From: an uncultured bacterium
Lineage (GTDB): Bacteria; Bacteroidota; Bacteroidia; Bacteroidales; CAIWKO01
DNA length: 11,783 nt
NCBI GenBank assembly: GCA_903916135.1
Contig: CAIWVT010000117.1
Location: 1-11,783 of the forward strand
Direction: 5' to 3'
The position numbers were made by a program, and so were the translations under genes. Below the pieces are notes generated by a model, which was given only the letters and a program-made list of their open reading frames with translations, searched no databases and was not told the origin of the DNA. Shown in pieces: positions 1-7,963 of the stretch. Position 1 is the stretch's first letter. Each line of letters starts with the position of its first letter.

Positions 1-45
1 GGCAAAAAGATTTATGATGGGGCGTTAGAGGACTATCTGAAATAA
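1..45 (+). CDS. 3' end of an upstream gene (partial)
   Basis: Frame 1 is open from the first base and reads GKKIYDGALEDYLK before a TAA at 43-45. Only 14 residues are visible, so the product cannot be named. The YDG followed by acidic and aromatic residues is faintly like the C-terminal end of rhodanese-type sulfurtransferases, but that is a weak guess. The composition is like real coding sequence, and the following 300 bases lack a plus-strand gene, so this is probably the true end of the upstream gene. Confidence 0.5.
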   Translation, partial: GKKIYDGALEDYLK

Positions 46-324
46 ACGGGAGTCCTATAAATGGTTTTTTGATCGTTGGACATCTATTTTGAGCCTGCCT
101 CGGAAAGTATGATTTTGATTTAATGCCACAGATTCACAGATTATTTGATTTTTTTTGAATAAAAAAAATGACCAGTTTTGTTCCTTTTTACTTTTCGGAG
201 CGGACTTAATTTTTAAAATGCCATTCCGACTGAAAGTTGGGACTCCGCTTTTGAAAATTTTGTCTGCCACGAAAAATCTAATTTATAGAACCACTTTAAA
301 GTCCGTATATATAGAAATAATGCG
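46..324. other. Intergenic stretch, possible dispersed element
   Basis: No convincing gene lies between the upstream stop and the nuclease promoter. A GTG-started 71-codon frame exists on the minus strand (270-55) with no signal peptide, no recognisable domain and a low-complexity Lys/Asn-rich composition. Its minus-strand sequence includes a phrase at about 121-141 reading as 'aatctgtgaatctgtggc', itself a near duplication of 'tctgtg'. That kind of phrase makes me suspect a dispersed intergenic element rather than a gene, but it cannot be shown from one copy. Confidence 0.35.
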
Positions 325-353
325 TTGAAAACGAAATTTTATGTGTAATTTTG
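325..353 (+). promoter_or_regulatory. Bacteroidota-type promoter of the nuclease gene
   Basis: TTG at 325-327 and TAATTTTG at 346-353 are separated by 18 bases. This fits the known Bacteroidota primary sigma consensus (-33 TTTG, -7 TAnnTTTG). Transcription would begin near 358-361, about 30 bases before the ATG at 391. This supports the internal ATG over the upstream TTG at 361. Confidence 0.65.
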
Positions 354-390
354 CACGCGATTGTTTTTTATCTTCTTTCAATGTACTATT

Positions 391-1476
391 ATGAAAAAAA
401 TCTTTGTTTTTCTTTTTGCCTTAGCGATATTTTTCCGTATATCGGCTCAAATCCCTGTTGGATATTATGATGCTGCTGCAGGTTTATCGGGTTTGCCTTT
501 GAAGACGGCTTTGTTCAACATCATCAAGAATCATACTACGCTCTCTTATACCCCCGGTTTGTGGACTGCATTTCAAACCACAGACGTGAAACCTAATGGT
601 AAGGTTTGGGATGTTTATTCTGATGTCCCCGGAGGCACACCGCCTTATGAATATACTTTTGTGACCAACCAATGCGGAAGTTATAATAGCGAAGGAGATT
701 GTTATAATCGGGAACATTCTTTGCCTGAGAGTTGGTTTGCGGGGGCTTCGCCGATGTACTCTGATTTGTTTCATATCTATCCTACGGATGGGAAGGTGAA
801 TGGAGTTAGAAGTAACTTTCCCTTGGCTGATGTTGGCAGTGCCTCAACGACTTCTCTGAATGGCAGCAAACTTGGCACATGCTCTGACGCGGGCTATACA
901 GGAACGGTTTTTGAACCTATAGATGAATATAAAGGTGATTTTGCTCGAAGTTATTTTTATATGGCTACATGTTATCAAAACCTCATTGCTACATGGTATA
1001 ACAACTCCACAGAAGCCAATGCCGTACTGTCGAACAATTCGGGTTTGGTTTTCGAAACTTGGTATATCAATACCTTGTTGGCATGGGATACGAATGACCC
1101 CGTTAGTCCAAAAGAAGTTGACCGTAACAATGCTATCTATACCGTTCAAAACAATCGCAATCCTTATATTGACCATCCCGAATGGGTTTTAGCTATCTGG
1201 GGACCTACAGCAGGAATTCGTACAACAGATGTTTCAGATTATTTGAGTTTGTATCCTATGCCTGCAAAAGAATCTATCACCATCAATCTGAATAGGGCAG
1301 ACTTGGATATTAAGAAAGTGGAGTTATACACCTTGGCATCGGGCATGTTGCAAAGCTATCCTGTGGCAGGGAAATCGGTTACAATTAAGTTGAATGATTA
1401 TGCAGCAGGGGTTTATTTTGTCAGCATCTTCACCAACAATGAAGTGATACAAAAGAAAATTGTTGTTGTAAAATAA
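391..1476 (+). CDS. Secreted endonuclease I family nuclease with T9SS sorting domain
   Basis: A 361-aa protein predicted to cut DNA or RNA outside the cell or at its surface. Residues 1-20 (MKKIFVF...RISAQ) form a signal peptide. The endonuclease I domain spans about 25-275. It has the NREH signature (106-109, His109 being the expected metal-associated catalytic residue) followed by LPESW, RSN at 140-142, KGD..R at 181-186, and RNPYIDHPEW at 256-265. Residues about 285-361 are a T9SS type A C-terminal domain: LSLYPMPAKESITI, then a beta-rich tail with YAAGVYFVSI and a final KKIVVVK. The open frame extends to a TTG at 361, but the promoter and signal peptide favour ATG 391. The gene is monocistronic and converges on the MCE gene with only 12 bases between stops. 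The family and secretion route are clear; the biological role (nutrient scavenging, biofilm DNA turnover) is inference. Confidence 0.93.
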   Translation: MKKIFVFLFALAIFFRISAQIPVGYYDAAAGLSGLPLKTALFNIIKNHTTLSYTPGLWTAFQTTDVKPNGKVWDVYSDVPGGTPPYEYTFVTNQCGSYNSEGDCYNREHSLPESWFAGASPMYSDLFHIYPTDGKVNGVRSNFPLADVGSASTTSLNGSKLGTCSDAGYTGTVFEPIDEYKGDFARSYFYMATCYQNLIATWYNNSTEANAVLSNNSGLVFETWYINTLLAWDTNDPVSPKEVDRNNAIYTVQNNRNPYIDHPEWVLAIWGPTAGIRTTDVSDYLSLYPMPAKESITINLNRADLDIKKVELYTLASGMLQSYPVAGKSVTIKLNDYAAGVYFVSIFTNNEVIQKKIVVVK

Positions 1477-1488
1477 AATCTTTGAAAA

Positions 1489-2481
1489 TTATTTTTTAGG
1501 CTCGGTGTAAGCATTTTTCTTTTTGCTGCCACCAAATACAGAGAAGTTGAGATAACGTTTTGGATTGAGTTTGATATCTTCAACCAATTTGTTGAGTTCT
1601 TTGGATGCGCCTTCCAAGTTATTATACAAGGTGTCGTTGTTCACCAGCATTCCTAAGCTGCCTTCACCACGATTTACTTTCGCGATTATCTCTGAAAAAT
1701 CTTTCAGTGTTTTATCGGCATTATTGATGGTGCTTGCAATCTTAGCTTTTGCCAAGGTGTCGCTGATATTTGAGAAGTTGACAATGATGTTGTTAATCTT
1801 GTCGTTGTTCTTTTTGATGTTGGCAGTGATAGATTCCACATTGCCGATGATATTGGCTAAACGAAAACGTTGGGTTACGACTAAAGTATCAAGATTATAG
1901 GTGGTGCTTTCTAAGTTTTGAATGGTGTAGCGAATACTTTCGAAGCTTTGTTCCAAATTGCGCTGTGTGTTTTCATTAAAAACACCTTTGATAATTACTA
2001 AAACAGAATCAATGGACGACATCACGTTCTCAAATTTTAGTTTGATGGGTTGAAACTGCACATTGACTTCTTCCCCTAAGGTGGATTGGACAAAGGTATT
2101 CAAGGTGTCACCACTTGTTGCCATGGTGGATGCACTGCCCAATTGAATTTCAATGGCGCGCGAACCCAACAAGTCAGAGCTATATAGGCGAGCGATGGAG
2201 TTTTTAGGAATTTGCAGGTCGCTATTATTCACGACAAACTCGACAATAATCTTCCCGGAGTTATTGGGATGAAAGTACATGTTTTGGACGCGCCCAATTC
2301 GAAATCCATTTACTAAAACCGGATTAGCGACCACCAATCCGTTTACTTGGTTGTAAATTGCAAAATACGTGCGTTCATTACTAAATAAACTTCTACCTTT
2401 CAGGAAATTAATTCCCCAATAAAGCAACGCCAAACTTGCGATAAATACAACAGCTATTTTTATTTCTTTTGATATTTTCAA
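1489..2481 (-). CDS. MCE/MlaD family lipid-transport protein
   Basis: A 330-aa protein with one N-terminal membrane anchor (about residues 8-24) and an MCE domain at about 36-116, including VNGLVVANPVLVNGFRIGRV and the SSDLLGSRAIEIQLG end. The remaining 200 residues are mostly predicted helix, as in MlaD-like proteins of Bacteroidota. MCE proteins bind lipids in the periplasm and usually pair with an ABC transporter (MlaE/MlaF). No such partner is encoded here, so it must lie elsewhere. The start codon is TTG: an in-frame TAG lies nine codons upstream, no ATG or GTG lies between, and the next Met is inside the MCE domain. The gene follows the amidase by 144 bases and may be co-transcribed, but it also has its own -7-like element. 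mlaD is not used as symbol because orthology to the E. coli gene is not shown. Confidence 0.9.
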   Translation of the reverse strand: MKISKEIKIAVVFIASLALLYWGINFLKGRSLFSNERTYFAIYNQVNGLVVANPVLVNGFRIGRVQNMYFHPNNSGKIIVEFVVNNSDLQIPKNSIARLYSSDLLGSRAIEIQLGSASTMATSGDTLNTFVQSTLGEEVNVQFQPIKLKFENVMSSIDSVLVIIKGVFNENTQRNLEQSFESIRYTIQNLESTTYNLDTLVVTQRFRLANIIGNVESITANIKKNNDKINNIIVNFSNISDTLAKAKIASTINNADKTLKDFSEIIAKVNRGEGSLGMLVNNDTLYNNLEGASKELNKLVEDIKLNPKRYLNFSVFGGSKKKNAYTEPKK

Positions 2482-2500
2482 TTCGAATTTGTTTTTTGTG

Positions 2501-2508
2501 CAAACCTA
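2501..2508 (-). promoter_or_regulatory. Candidate -7 element before the MCE gene
   Basis: On the minus strand this reads TAGGTTTG followed by CAC, a full match to TAnnTTTG and to the 'TTTGCAC' context of the nuclease promoter. It would leave a leader of only about 15 bases before the TTG start. I could not find a TTG at the right distance for a -33 element, so the call is tentative. Confidence 0.35.
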
Positions 2509-2625
2509 CACATAATTTTTTAAACTGAGTAACTCAATCAAAAAAATGTTGTGATATTTTACTAAATATTCATAATTCAAGTTCATTTATACGCATAGAA
2601 CGTATTTTAGTTTTAAAATGGAGCA

Positions 2626-3792
2626 TTAATTTTTTATATATTTTAAAGCGTCTTTGGGTGCAATACGTTCTTCATTTAGAAATGCCACCACAAAAGCATC
2701 TTTAAAACCTTTGCTTTGTAATTCATGTTGATATTTGACAGCTTCATCTAATGTTTTAAAATTACCTGCTGTGTATTTATAAACACTTTTCTGTACATAT
2801 ACTTTGATATCATTCAAACTATTAAATTCCGGTGAATTCAAAGATTTTTTATTCGGCGATGTGAGAAACTGTACTCTGTAAAACACTTCGTTCTTTTGAT
2901 TGTCAATCTGGTGAATGTTTGTATCTATAAGATAATTTTTTTTGACTGTATCTTTCACAATGACGGGATTATTGATTACAAAGTCAGGTGTTTCATCATC
3001 TGCTGTGGGTTGTCCACCTGTTTCGAAATTTGTTTTATAGGATTTGAAAGCACGAAAAATTCCTGATGCAATCAGATTTTGTCCGTTTTCGCTCAAAAGA
3101 AACTCCTCTTCTTGAAGATTACTGACAAAACCGGCTTCAACCAACACTCCGGGCATTGTTGTTTTATAAAGTACTAAGAAACCTGCCTGTTTCACACCTC
3201 TGTCTCCGCGACCCACTTTAAGTTTGAATTGTTTTTGAATTTGTTCAGCAATAAGCAAACTTTGGTCGAGATAGGCGTTTTGATAAAGTGAGAAAATAAT
3301 ATTGGCTTCCGGCGAATTTGGATCAAAGCCATCATATTGCTTGGCATAGTCGTTTTCGAAAAGAATGGAAGCATTTTCTTTTTTTGCGACTTCTAAATTG
3401 GCAGAACTTTTATTCAAGCCCATCACCCAGGTTTCAGTTCCTTTCACTTCGGTGCTAATGGTGGAATTGCAATGAATGGAAATAAATAAATCAGCTTTGT
3501 TGCTGTTTGCAATTTGAGCCCTTCGATAGAGTTCAATAAATACATCCGTCTTACGGGTATATATCACTTCTATGTCAGGGAAATTGGTTTTAATAAAATT
3601 TCCTAACTTTAATGCGATAGCTAGCGCAATATTCTTTTCTTTTGAGTTTTTACCAACAGCTCCCGGATCGTCTCCACCATGCCCTGCATCTATAACAACT
3701 TTTTTGATTTTGATGATGTTAGGAGCTACAGAACCTGATGAATACAAAAACATCAATGTTAATAAAACAAAAAATAAATTAAATCGTTTCAT
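2626..3792 (-). CDS. N-acetylmuramoyl-L-alanine amidase (Amidase_3) with C-terminal SPOR-like domain
   Basis: A 388-aa exported zinc amidase that cleaves the amide bond between N-acetylmuramic acid and L-alanine in peptidoglycan. Residues 1-23 are a signal peptide. The Amidase_3 domain (about 30-255) has all expected residues: DAGHGG 35-40 (zinc ligand His38), Glu52, SIHCN 105-109 (His107) and VEAGFVSN 218-225 (catalytic Glu219). Residues about 125-185 form the insertion that in AmiC-like enzymes can cover the active site. A linker (255-300) leads to a region at 303-374 (VFYRVQF, YKYTAGNF, GFKDAFVVAFLNEERI) that looks like a SPOR-type peptidoglycan-binding module. ATG start at 3792 is clear. 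It diverges from lptD and lies upstream of the MCE gene. A role in daughter-cell separation or wall turnover is likely by family. Confidence 0.93.
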   Translation of the reverse strand: MKRFNLFFVLLTLMFLYSSGSVAPNIIKIKKVVIDAGHGGDDPGAVGKNSKEKNIALAIALKLGNFIKTNFPDIEVIYTRKTDVFIELYRRAQIANSNKADLFISIHCNSTISTEVKGTETWVMGLNKSSANLEVAKKENASILFENDYAKQYDGFDPNSPEANIIFSLYQNAYLDQSLLIAEQIQKQFKLKVGRGDRGVKQAGFLVLYKTTMPGVLVEAGFVSNLQEEEFLLSENGQNLIASGIFRAFKSYKTNFETGGQPTADDETPDFVINNPVIVKDTVKKNYLIDTNIHQIDNQKNEVFYRVQFLTSPNKKSLNSPEFNSLNDIKVYVQKSVYKYTAGNFKTLDEAVKYQHELQSKGFKDAFVVAFLNEERIAPKDALKYIKN

Positions 3793-3843
3793 CTGAATAA
3801 TTTATTTTAATTAGTTTTGCAATAATTGGTTTTGATTTCTTTG

Positions 3844-3873
3844 CAAATTTATACACTTTTTCGATAACAACAA
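3844..3873 (-). promoter_or_regulatory. Promoter of the amidase gene
   Basis: On the minus strand, TTG (3873-3871) and TAAATTTG (3851-3844) are separated by 19 bases, fitting the Bacteroidota -33/-7 pattern. The transcript would start near 3838, giving a leader of about 45 bases before the ATG at 3792. Confidence 0.55.
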
Positions 3874-3909
3874 CCATGCTTTCATCAATTTATTAACGGT
3901 TTTATTAAC

Positions 3910-3917
3910 TAATTTTA
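3910..3917 (+). promoter_or_regulatory. Possible -7 element of lptD
   Basis: TAATTTTA followed by GCA is one base away from TAnnTTTG. No good -33 TTG was found at 17-23 bases upstream. If used, transcription would begin around 3922-3925, exactly where the signal-peptide coding sequence begins. That makes the start-codon question of lptD harder rather than easier. Confidence 0.25.
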
Positions 3918-3943
3918 GCAACATCCGTTTATTTGTTTCTATA

Positions 3944-6466
3944 TTGCTCCTTATTTTCACATCTCAGGCATACGCTCAGGTGATTGCGACGGATACTATA
4001 TTATCGCATAAAAACGATAGTATAGTCATCCTCAACGATACTATCAAGAATGACACCATTATTGATTTGCGTGATCAACTTGCCCCGAGTGCTATCGAAT
4101 CGAAAATAGATTATCAGGCTAGTGATTCTATAAAATTGAGTATTACAGAGAAGAAAGCATATCTGTATAACATTGTTGTAATAAAATATGAAACGATAAA
4201 CTTGAAGGCTGGATATGTGGAGATGAATTTTGGCAACAATTCATTGTTTGCTGATGGCGTGCTCGATTCGGTGGGGAAGGAAGTTCAAAAGCCCGACTTT
4301 GTGGATGGCTCAAATACATTTACGGCGAATAGTTTGAAATATAACTTCGAAACAAAAAAGGGATTAGTAAAGAATATTATTACTAATGAAGGTGAGAGCT
4401 ATTTACATGGAAATTTAGTAAAGCGGTTTCCGGACCATTCAGCAAATATTAAAAACGGTTTATATACGACTTGCGATGAAGAGGTGCCGCATTATGCGAT
4501 AAAATTCGGTAAAGCACGCATGACATCGAATGATAAAATTGTTTCCGGTCCGGCTTATATGGAGATTGAGGGTGTGCCAACTCCTCTTGTGTTGCCTTTC
4601 GGATATTTTCCCAATAAAAAAGGACAGGTGTCAGGAATCCTTATTCCAACTTGGGGCGAATCGGCAAACCGTGGTTACCATTTCGATAGAGGGGGATATT
4701 ATTGGGGAATTAATGATTATATTGATTTGACCTTGCAAGGAGATATTTATACTCGTGGCAGTTGGGCTGCTTATGCATCGTCAACTTACAAAAAGAAGTA
4801 TAAATATCAAGGGAATATTGCACTCTCTTACGCGGTTAATATTATGAGTCAGAAATTTTTGCCCGATTATTCACGAAACAAGGCATTTAAAATTCTGTGG
4901 GGTCATCATCAAGATTCTAAAGCTCGTCCAAATAGTAGTTTTTCGGCTAATGTAAATATCGTTAGTAGTAATTTCTCGAAATACAATCCCACATCAAACA
5001 GTGAATATCTTTCTAATACTTTCGAATCAAGTATTGCTTATCAAAGAACACTATTTAGAGGGAAAGCAAATTTGTCTTTAAATATAGGTGGAACACAAAA
5101 TGTAACCACCAAGGAATTGAATTTGAAACTCCCGCAGTTAAATTTTTCGGTGAATACGTTTTATCCGTTCCGAAAGAAGAATAAAGCAGGCGCATTGAAG
5201 TGGTATGACAATATTAGTGTGGGCTACACCATGAATATGGATAACAATATCAGTACATATGATAGTCTGTTGCTGACTCCGCGCATATTCAGTTTGATGC
5301 AAAACGGCATGCAGCATAGCATTCCAATACGCAGCACGGTGAAGATATTGAAATTCATAAATTGGACGAATTCCATAAACATCAACGAACGATGGTATTT
5401 GCGTTCCATTGATAAGCAATGGTATAATGATGCCCTGAACGACACTTCCTATTTGAAATCAGATACGATACATGGTTTTCAGATGGCACACGAATTCAAT
5501 ATTTCCTCTTCGATAACAACAAAACTATATGGTATGTATCAATTTAAGAACGGCGCATTGAAAGCCATTCGGCATGTGATGACACCTTCCATAAGTTTTG
5601 TATATCGTCCTGATTTTGGTTCTCGGTTTTGGGGATATTATAAATATGAACAAACCGACATGGCAGGGAATTTTCGTCGTTATTCCATTTTTGAAAACAA
5701 TATTTATGGGTCGCCTGCTGATGGGTTGTCGGGCAAAGTGGCTTTCAGTTTGAGCAACAATCTGGAAATGAAAATCCGTAATAGAAAAGATACGATTACG
5801 GGTTCGAAGAAGATTATGTTGATAGATAATTTGGGGATACAAACTGCTTATGATATTGCTAAGGATTCCTTGCGATGGGACCCCATCATGATTAATGGCA
5901 GGACACGATTGTTTAATTTGTTTGATATTAATTTTAATGGTGCTTGGGATATGTATGCTTCGGATACCATAGGGCGTATTAATAAGTATGAATGGAATGT
6001 GAACAAGCATATTTTACGTCGAAATAATACGAAATGGATTCTTGGCATCTCCTATACTATCAGCAATAAAACATTTCAGAAAAAGGAAAAGGGAAAAGAT
6101 ACAAAAAAAGACATATTTTTCAATCAATGGAATTTGAACTTTAATTTTAATTTCACCTATTCTGCAAATTTTAAATATCAAACTCGAAAATATACACACG
6201 ATACCATTATGACGTTGGGCGTGAATGGCGAATTTTATATCACTCCGAATTGGCGTGTAGCAGTAACCACGGGCTATGACTTTATTAATAAGCAGTTTTC
6301 GTTTACCTCGTTTAACATACATCGTGATTTGCATTGTTGGGAAATGGAATTGGAATGGATACCTTATGGATTCCGAAAAAGCTATAATTTCACCATACGG
6401 GTGAAATCTTCTATATTGAAAGATTTGAAACTTACTCAGAAAACCGATTTCCGCGATAACTATTAA
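3944..6466 (+). CDS. lptD: LPS-assembly outer membrane protein LptD (Bacteroidota type)
   Basis: An 840-aa beta-barrel protein that inserts lipopolysaccharide into the outer leaflet of the outer membrane, normally with lipoprotein LptE. After the export signal, residues about 45-205 form the periplasmic OstA-like domain that receives LPS from the Lpt bridge. The barrel follows, with typical segments GQVSGILIPTWGES (227-240), GYYWGINDYIDLTLQGDIYTRGSW (251-274, key residues YYWGINDY and GDIYTRGSW) and many alternating aromatic strands to the C-terminus. It has exactly two cysteines, C177 and C798. The annotated TTG start at 3944 gives a signal peptide with no basic n-region. The frame stays open to 3836, and reading from ATC at 3923 would give a normal signal (IRLFVSILLLIFTSQAYAQ), but no ATG, GTG or TTG precedes 3944. 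The true start may therefore be ATC 3923. It is followed after 12 bases by the DUF3822 gene. Confidence 0.9.
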   Translation: MLLIFTSQAYAQVIATDTILSHKNDSIVILNDTIKNDTIIDLRDQLAPSAIESKIDYQASDSIKLSITEKKAYLYNIVVIKYETINLKAGYVEMNFGNNSLFADGVLDSVGKEVQKPDFVDGSNTFTANSLKYNFETKKGLVKNIITNEGESYLHGNLVKRFPDHSANIKNGLYTTCDEEVPHYAIKFGKARMTSNDKIVSGPAYMEIEGVPTPLVLPFGYFPNKKGQVSGILIPTWGESANRGYHFDRGGYYWGINDYIDLTLQGDIYTRGSWAAYASSTYKKKYKYQGNIALSYAVNIMSQKFLPDYSRNKAFKILWGHHQDSKARPNSSFSANVNIVSSNFSKYNPTSNSEYLSNTFESSIAYQRTLFRGKANLSLNIGGTQNVTTKELNLKLPQLNFSVNTFYPFRKKNKAGALKWYDNISVGYTMNMDNNISTYDSLLLTPRIFSLMQNGMQHSIPIRSTVKILKFINWTNSININERWYLRSIDKQWYNDALNDTSYLKSDTIHGFQMAHEFNISSSITTKLYGMYQFKNGALKAIRHVMTPSISFVYRPDFGSRFWGYYKYEQTDMAGNFRRYSIFENNIYGSPADGLSGKVAFSLSNNLEMKIRNRKDTITGSKKIMLIDNLGIQTAYDIAKDSLRWDPIMINGRTRLFNLFDINFNGAWDMYASDTIGRINKYEWNVNKHILRRNNTKWILGISYTISNKTFQKKEKGKDTKKDIFFNQWNLNFNFNFTYSANFKYQTRKYTHDTIMTLGVNGEFYITPNWRVAVTTGYDFINKQFSFTSFNIHRDLHCWEMELEWIPYGFRKSYNFTIRVKSSILKDLKLTQKTDFRDNY

Positions 6467-6478
6467 TTGTTGAACCTC

Positions 6479-7348
6479 ATGGACACTACCGAATTACATA
6501 CCTATATTCAAAAAACGGACCCTTGTTTTTATAATCTGCCGTCAACTGCCTATCAGTTGACCGTGGGTTTGAACAAGAATGCACTTCAATATGCTGTTTT
6601 CGATGCCGAAAAGAATAAGTTTGTGGCTTTGGCTCATAAATACATTCAAGGCATCCACAACAAGAACAAGTATTTTGAGCAAATTACTTTATTTGTTTCT
6701 GAGCATGAGATGTTGCAATTGCCCTATAAAGATGTTCGCATTGTTTATGAAACGCAGCAAGCCACTCTTGTGCCGGATGCTCTTTTTGATGCTACAGAAG
6801 CAGCCACCTTTCTTCGATTTAATCAACAGATAGGGGAGGGCGACGAAATTTGTTATGATAAATTGCGCAACAATGAAAGTGCAAACATTTTTGCTGTGCC
6901 CAACGGATTGAGAACTGCCGTAAATCTTCCCCATTTTAAAATCCATCATCATGCTTCGGTGTTTATCGAATCCTTGCAACTAGCCAACAAACATAGCATC
7001 AAACCGTGTCAGGTGTATCTACAGGTGCACGCTACTTTCTTTGACATGATGGTGCTTGATGGCAGAAAGCTGATGTTTTACAATACGTTTTCATACAGAA
7101 CTGCTGAAGATTTTATGTATTTCGTGTTGTTTGTTTATGAGCAGATGAAGATGAGTCCTGAGCAGACCGGAGTGGTGTTGATGGGCGAAATTGTGGAACA
7201 TTCAGGTTTGTATGATTTGCTTTATAAATATATTCGAAGCATATCTTTTGTCGAAACCAACTTGACGATACAAAACAGTCATATCTTGAACAATGTTTCT
7301 CCTCATGTTTTTTATTCATTATTAAATACTGTATTATGCGAATTATAA
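6479..7348 (+). CDS. DUF3822 family protein
   Basis: A 289-aa soluble protein without signal peptide or membrane segments; function unknown. I recognise it as DUF3822 from its overall pattern and from its position directly before rsmD, an arrangement known from other Bacteroidota. Visible blocks are YQLTVGLNKNALQYAVFD (25-42), ATLVPDALFD (95-104), QVYLQVHATFFDMMVLDGRK (178-197) and YRTAEDFMYFVLFVYEQ (206-222), then VVLMGEI (232-238). The two-lobed repetition of strand blocks that start with a short hydrophobic run is reminiscent of PilM/actin-like folds, but this is inference. ATG 6479 is preferred over in-frame TTG 6467, which directly abuts the lptD stop. It overlaps rsmD by 13 bases, implying translational coupling. 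With lptD only 12 bases upstream, all three are probably one operon. Confidence 0.85.
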   Translation: MDTTELHTYIQKTDPCFYNLPSTAYQLTVGLNKNALQYAVFDAEKNKFVALAHKYIQGIHNKNKYFEQITLFVSEHEMLQLPYKDVRIVYETQQATLVPDALFDATEAATFLRFNQQIGEGDEICYDKLRNNESANIFAVPNGLRTAVNLPHFKIHHHASVFIESLQLANKHSIKPCQVYLQVHATFFDMMVLDGRKLMFYNTFSYRTAEDFMYFVLFVYEQMKMSPEQTGVVLMGEIVEHSGLYDLLYKYIRSISFVETNLTIQNSHILNNVSPHVFYSLLNTVLCEL

Positions 7349-7887
7349 GTGGAAGTCTTGGCAGACGCCGACTACATCCTCCCGATAACTTACCTGTGCG
7401 CCCCACCACCGATATGGCTAAAGAAAGCCTGTTTAATATTTTGAACAACTTGATAGATTTTGAAGACAGCCGTATGTTGGATTTGTTTGCAGGCACAGGG
7501 AGCATTGGCTTTGAATTTGTGTCGCGGGGCAGTAGCGAGGTGTGTGCGGTTGACATCAATCATGTCTGTATTGCCTTTATTGAAAAAACTGCCCTCGAAT
7601 TTAAAGTAACGACCATGAAAACCTATCATGCCGATGTGTTTTTATTTATTCAACATACCCTAAAGAAGTTTGATGTGATTTTTGCCGACCCACCTTTCGA
7701 TTCAAAAGCAACAAGCAGTTTGCCCGACAAAATATTTGCCAAAGAGCTTCTCTTGCCCGATGGCTTACTCATCATCGAACATCCCCGCGAAGTTGATTTC
7801 AGTCAGCATCCACATTTTAGTCAACATCGAAACTATGGAAAAGTGAATTTTAGTTTCTTTACGGCGGAAGTGGATAATGAAAAATGA
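7336..7887 (+). CDS. rsmD: 16S rRNA (guanine966-N2)-methyltransferase RsmD
   Basis: A 183-aa SAM-dependent methyltransferase that by family modifies G966 of 16S rRNA during 30S assembly. It begins MRIISGSLGRRRL, has the RPTTDMAKESLFNIL block (22-36), SAM-binding motif I LDLFAGTGSIGFE (48-60), an acidic end of strand two (AVDIN, 71-75) and the catalytic DPPF motif (118-121) typical of N2-guanine methyltransferases. Length is normal for the family. The ATG lies inside the end of the DUF3822 gene, in a different frame. No separate promoter is visible. The stop is followed after 15 bases by repeat array A. Confidence 0.95.
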   Translation: MRIISGSLGRRRLHPPDNLPVRPTTDMAKESLFNILNNLIDFEDSRMLDLFAGTGSIGFEFVSRGSSEVCAVDINHVCIAFIEKTALEFKVTTMKTYHADVFLFIQHTLKKFDVIFADPPFDSKATSSLPDKIFAKELLLPDGLLIIEHPREVDFSQHPHFSQHRNYGKVNFSFFTAEVDNEK

Positions 7888-7902
7888 AAAATGGGGGAGG
7901 TG

Positions 7903-7954
7903 GTTAAATTGTTGAATTGTTAGATTGTTAAATTGTTAAATTGTTAAATTGTTG
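7903..7954 (+). repeat. Array A: six 8-base GTTAAATT units after rsmD
   Basis: Six head-to-tail units at 7903, 7911, 7919, 7927, 7935 and 7943, four of them exactly GTTAAATT and two differing by one base (GTTGAATT, GTTAGATT), then GTTG leading to a unique spacer (ACCGCTTTAC). The period is strictly 8. Orientation is GTT on the coding strand, opposite to array B that follows. It may act in the 3' end of the rsmD transcript, but no classic terminator with a U-tract is present. Confidence 0.85.
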
Positions 7955-7963
7955 ACCGCTTTA

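Noticed and set aside
1470..1495. Bidirectional terminator between the convergent nuclease and MCE genes
   Set aside because: AAAATAA (1470-1476) can pair with TTATTTT (1489-1495), but the stem is seven A/T pairs with a 12-base loop and overlaps both stop codons; too weak to call.
5525..6010. A 161-codon open frame antisense to lptD
   Set aside because: It lies fully inside lptD on the opposite strand, has no recognisable domain and a composition expected from complementing beta-barrel codons.
7885..7901. Extra short gene after rsmD suggested by repeated ATGAAAA
   Set aside because: The repeated ATGAAAA is a short duplication at the end of rsmD; the frames that follow run into array A and do not look like protein.
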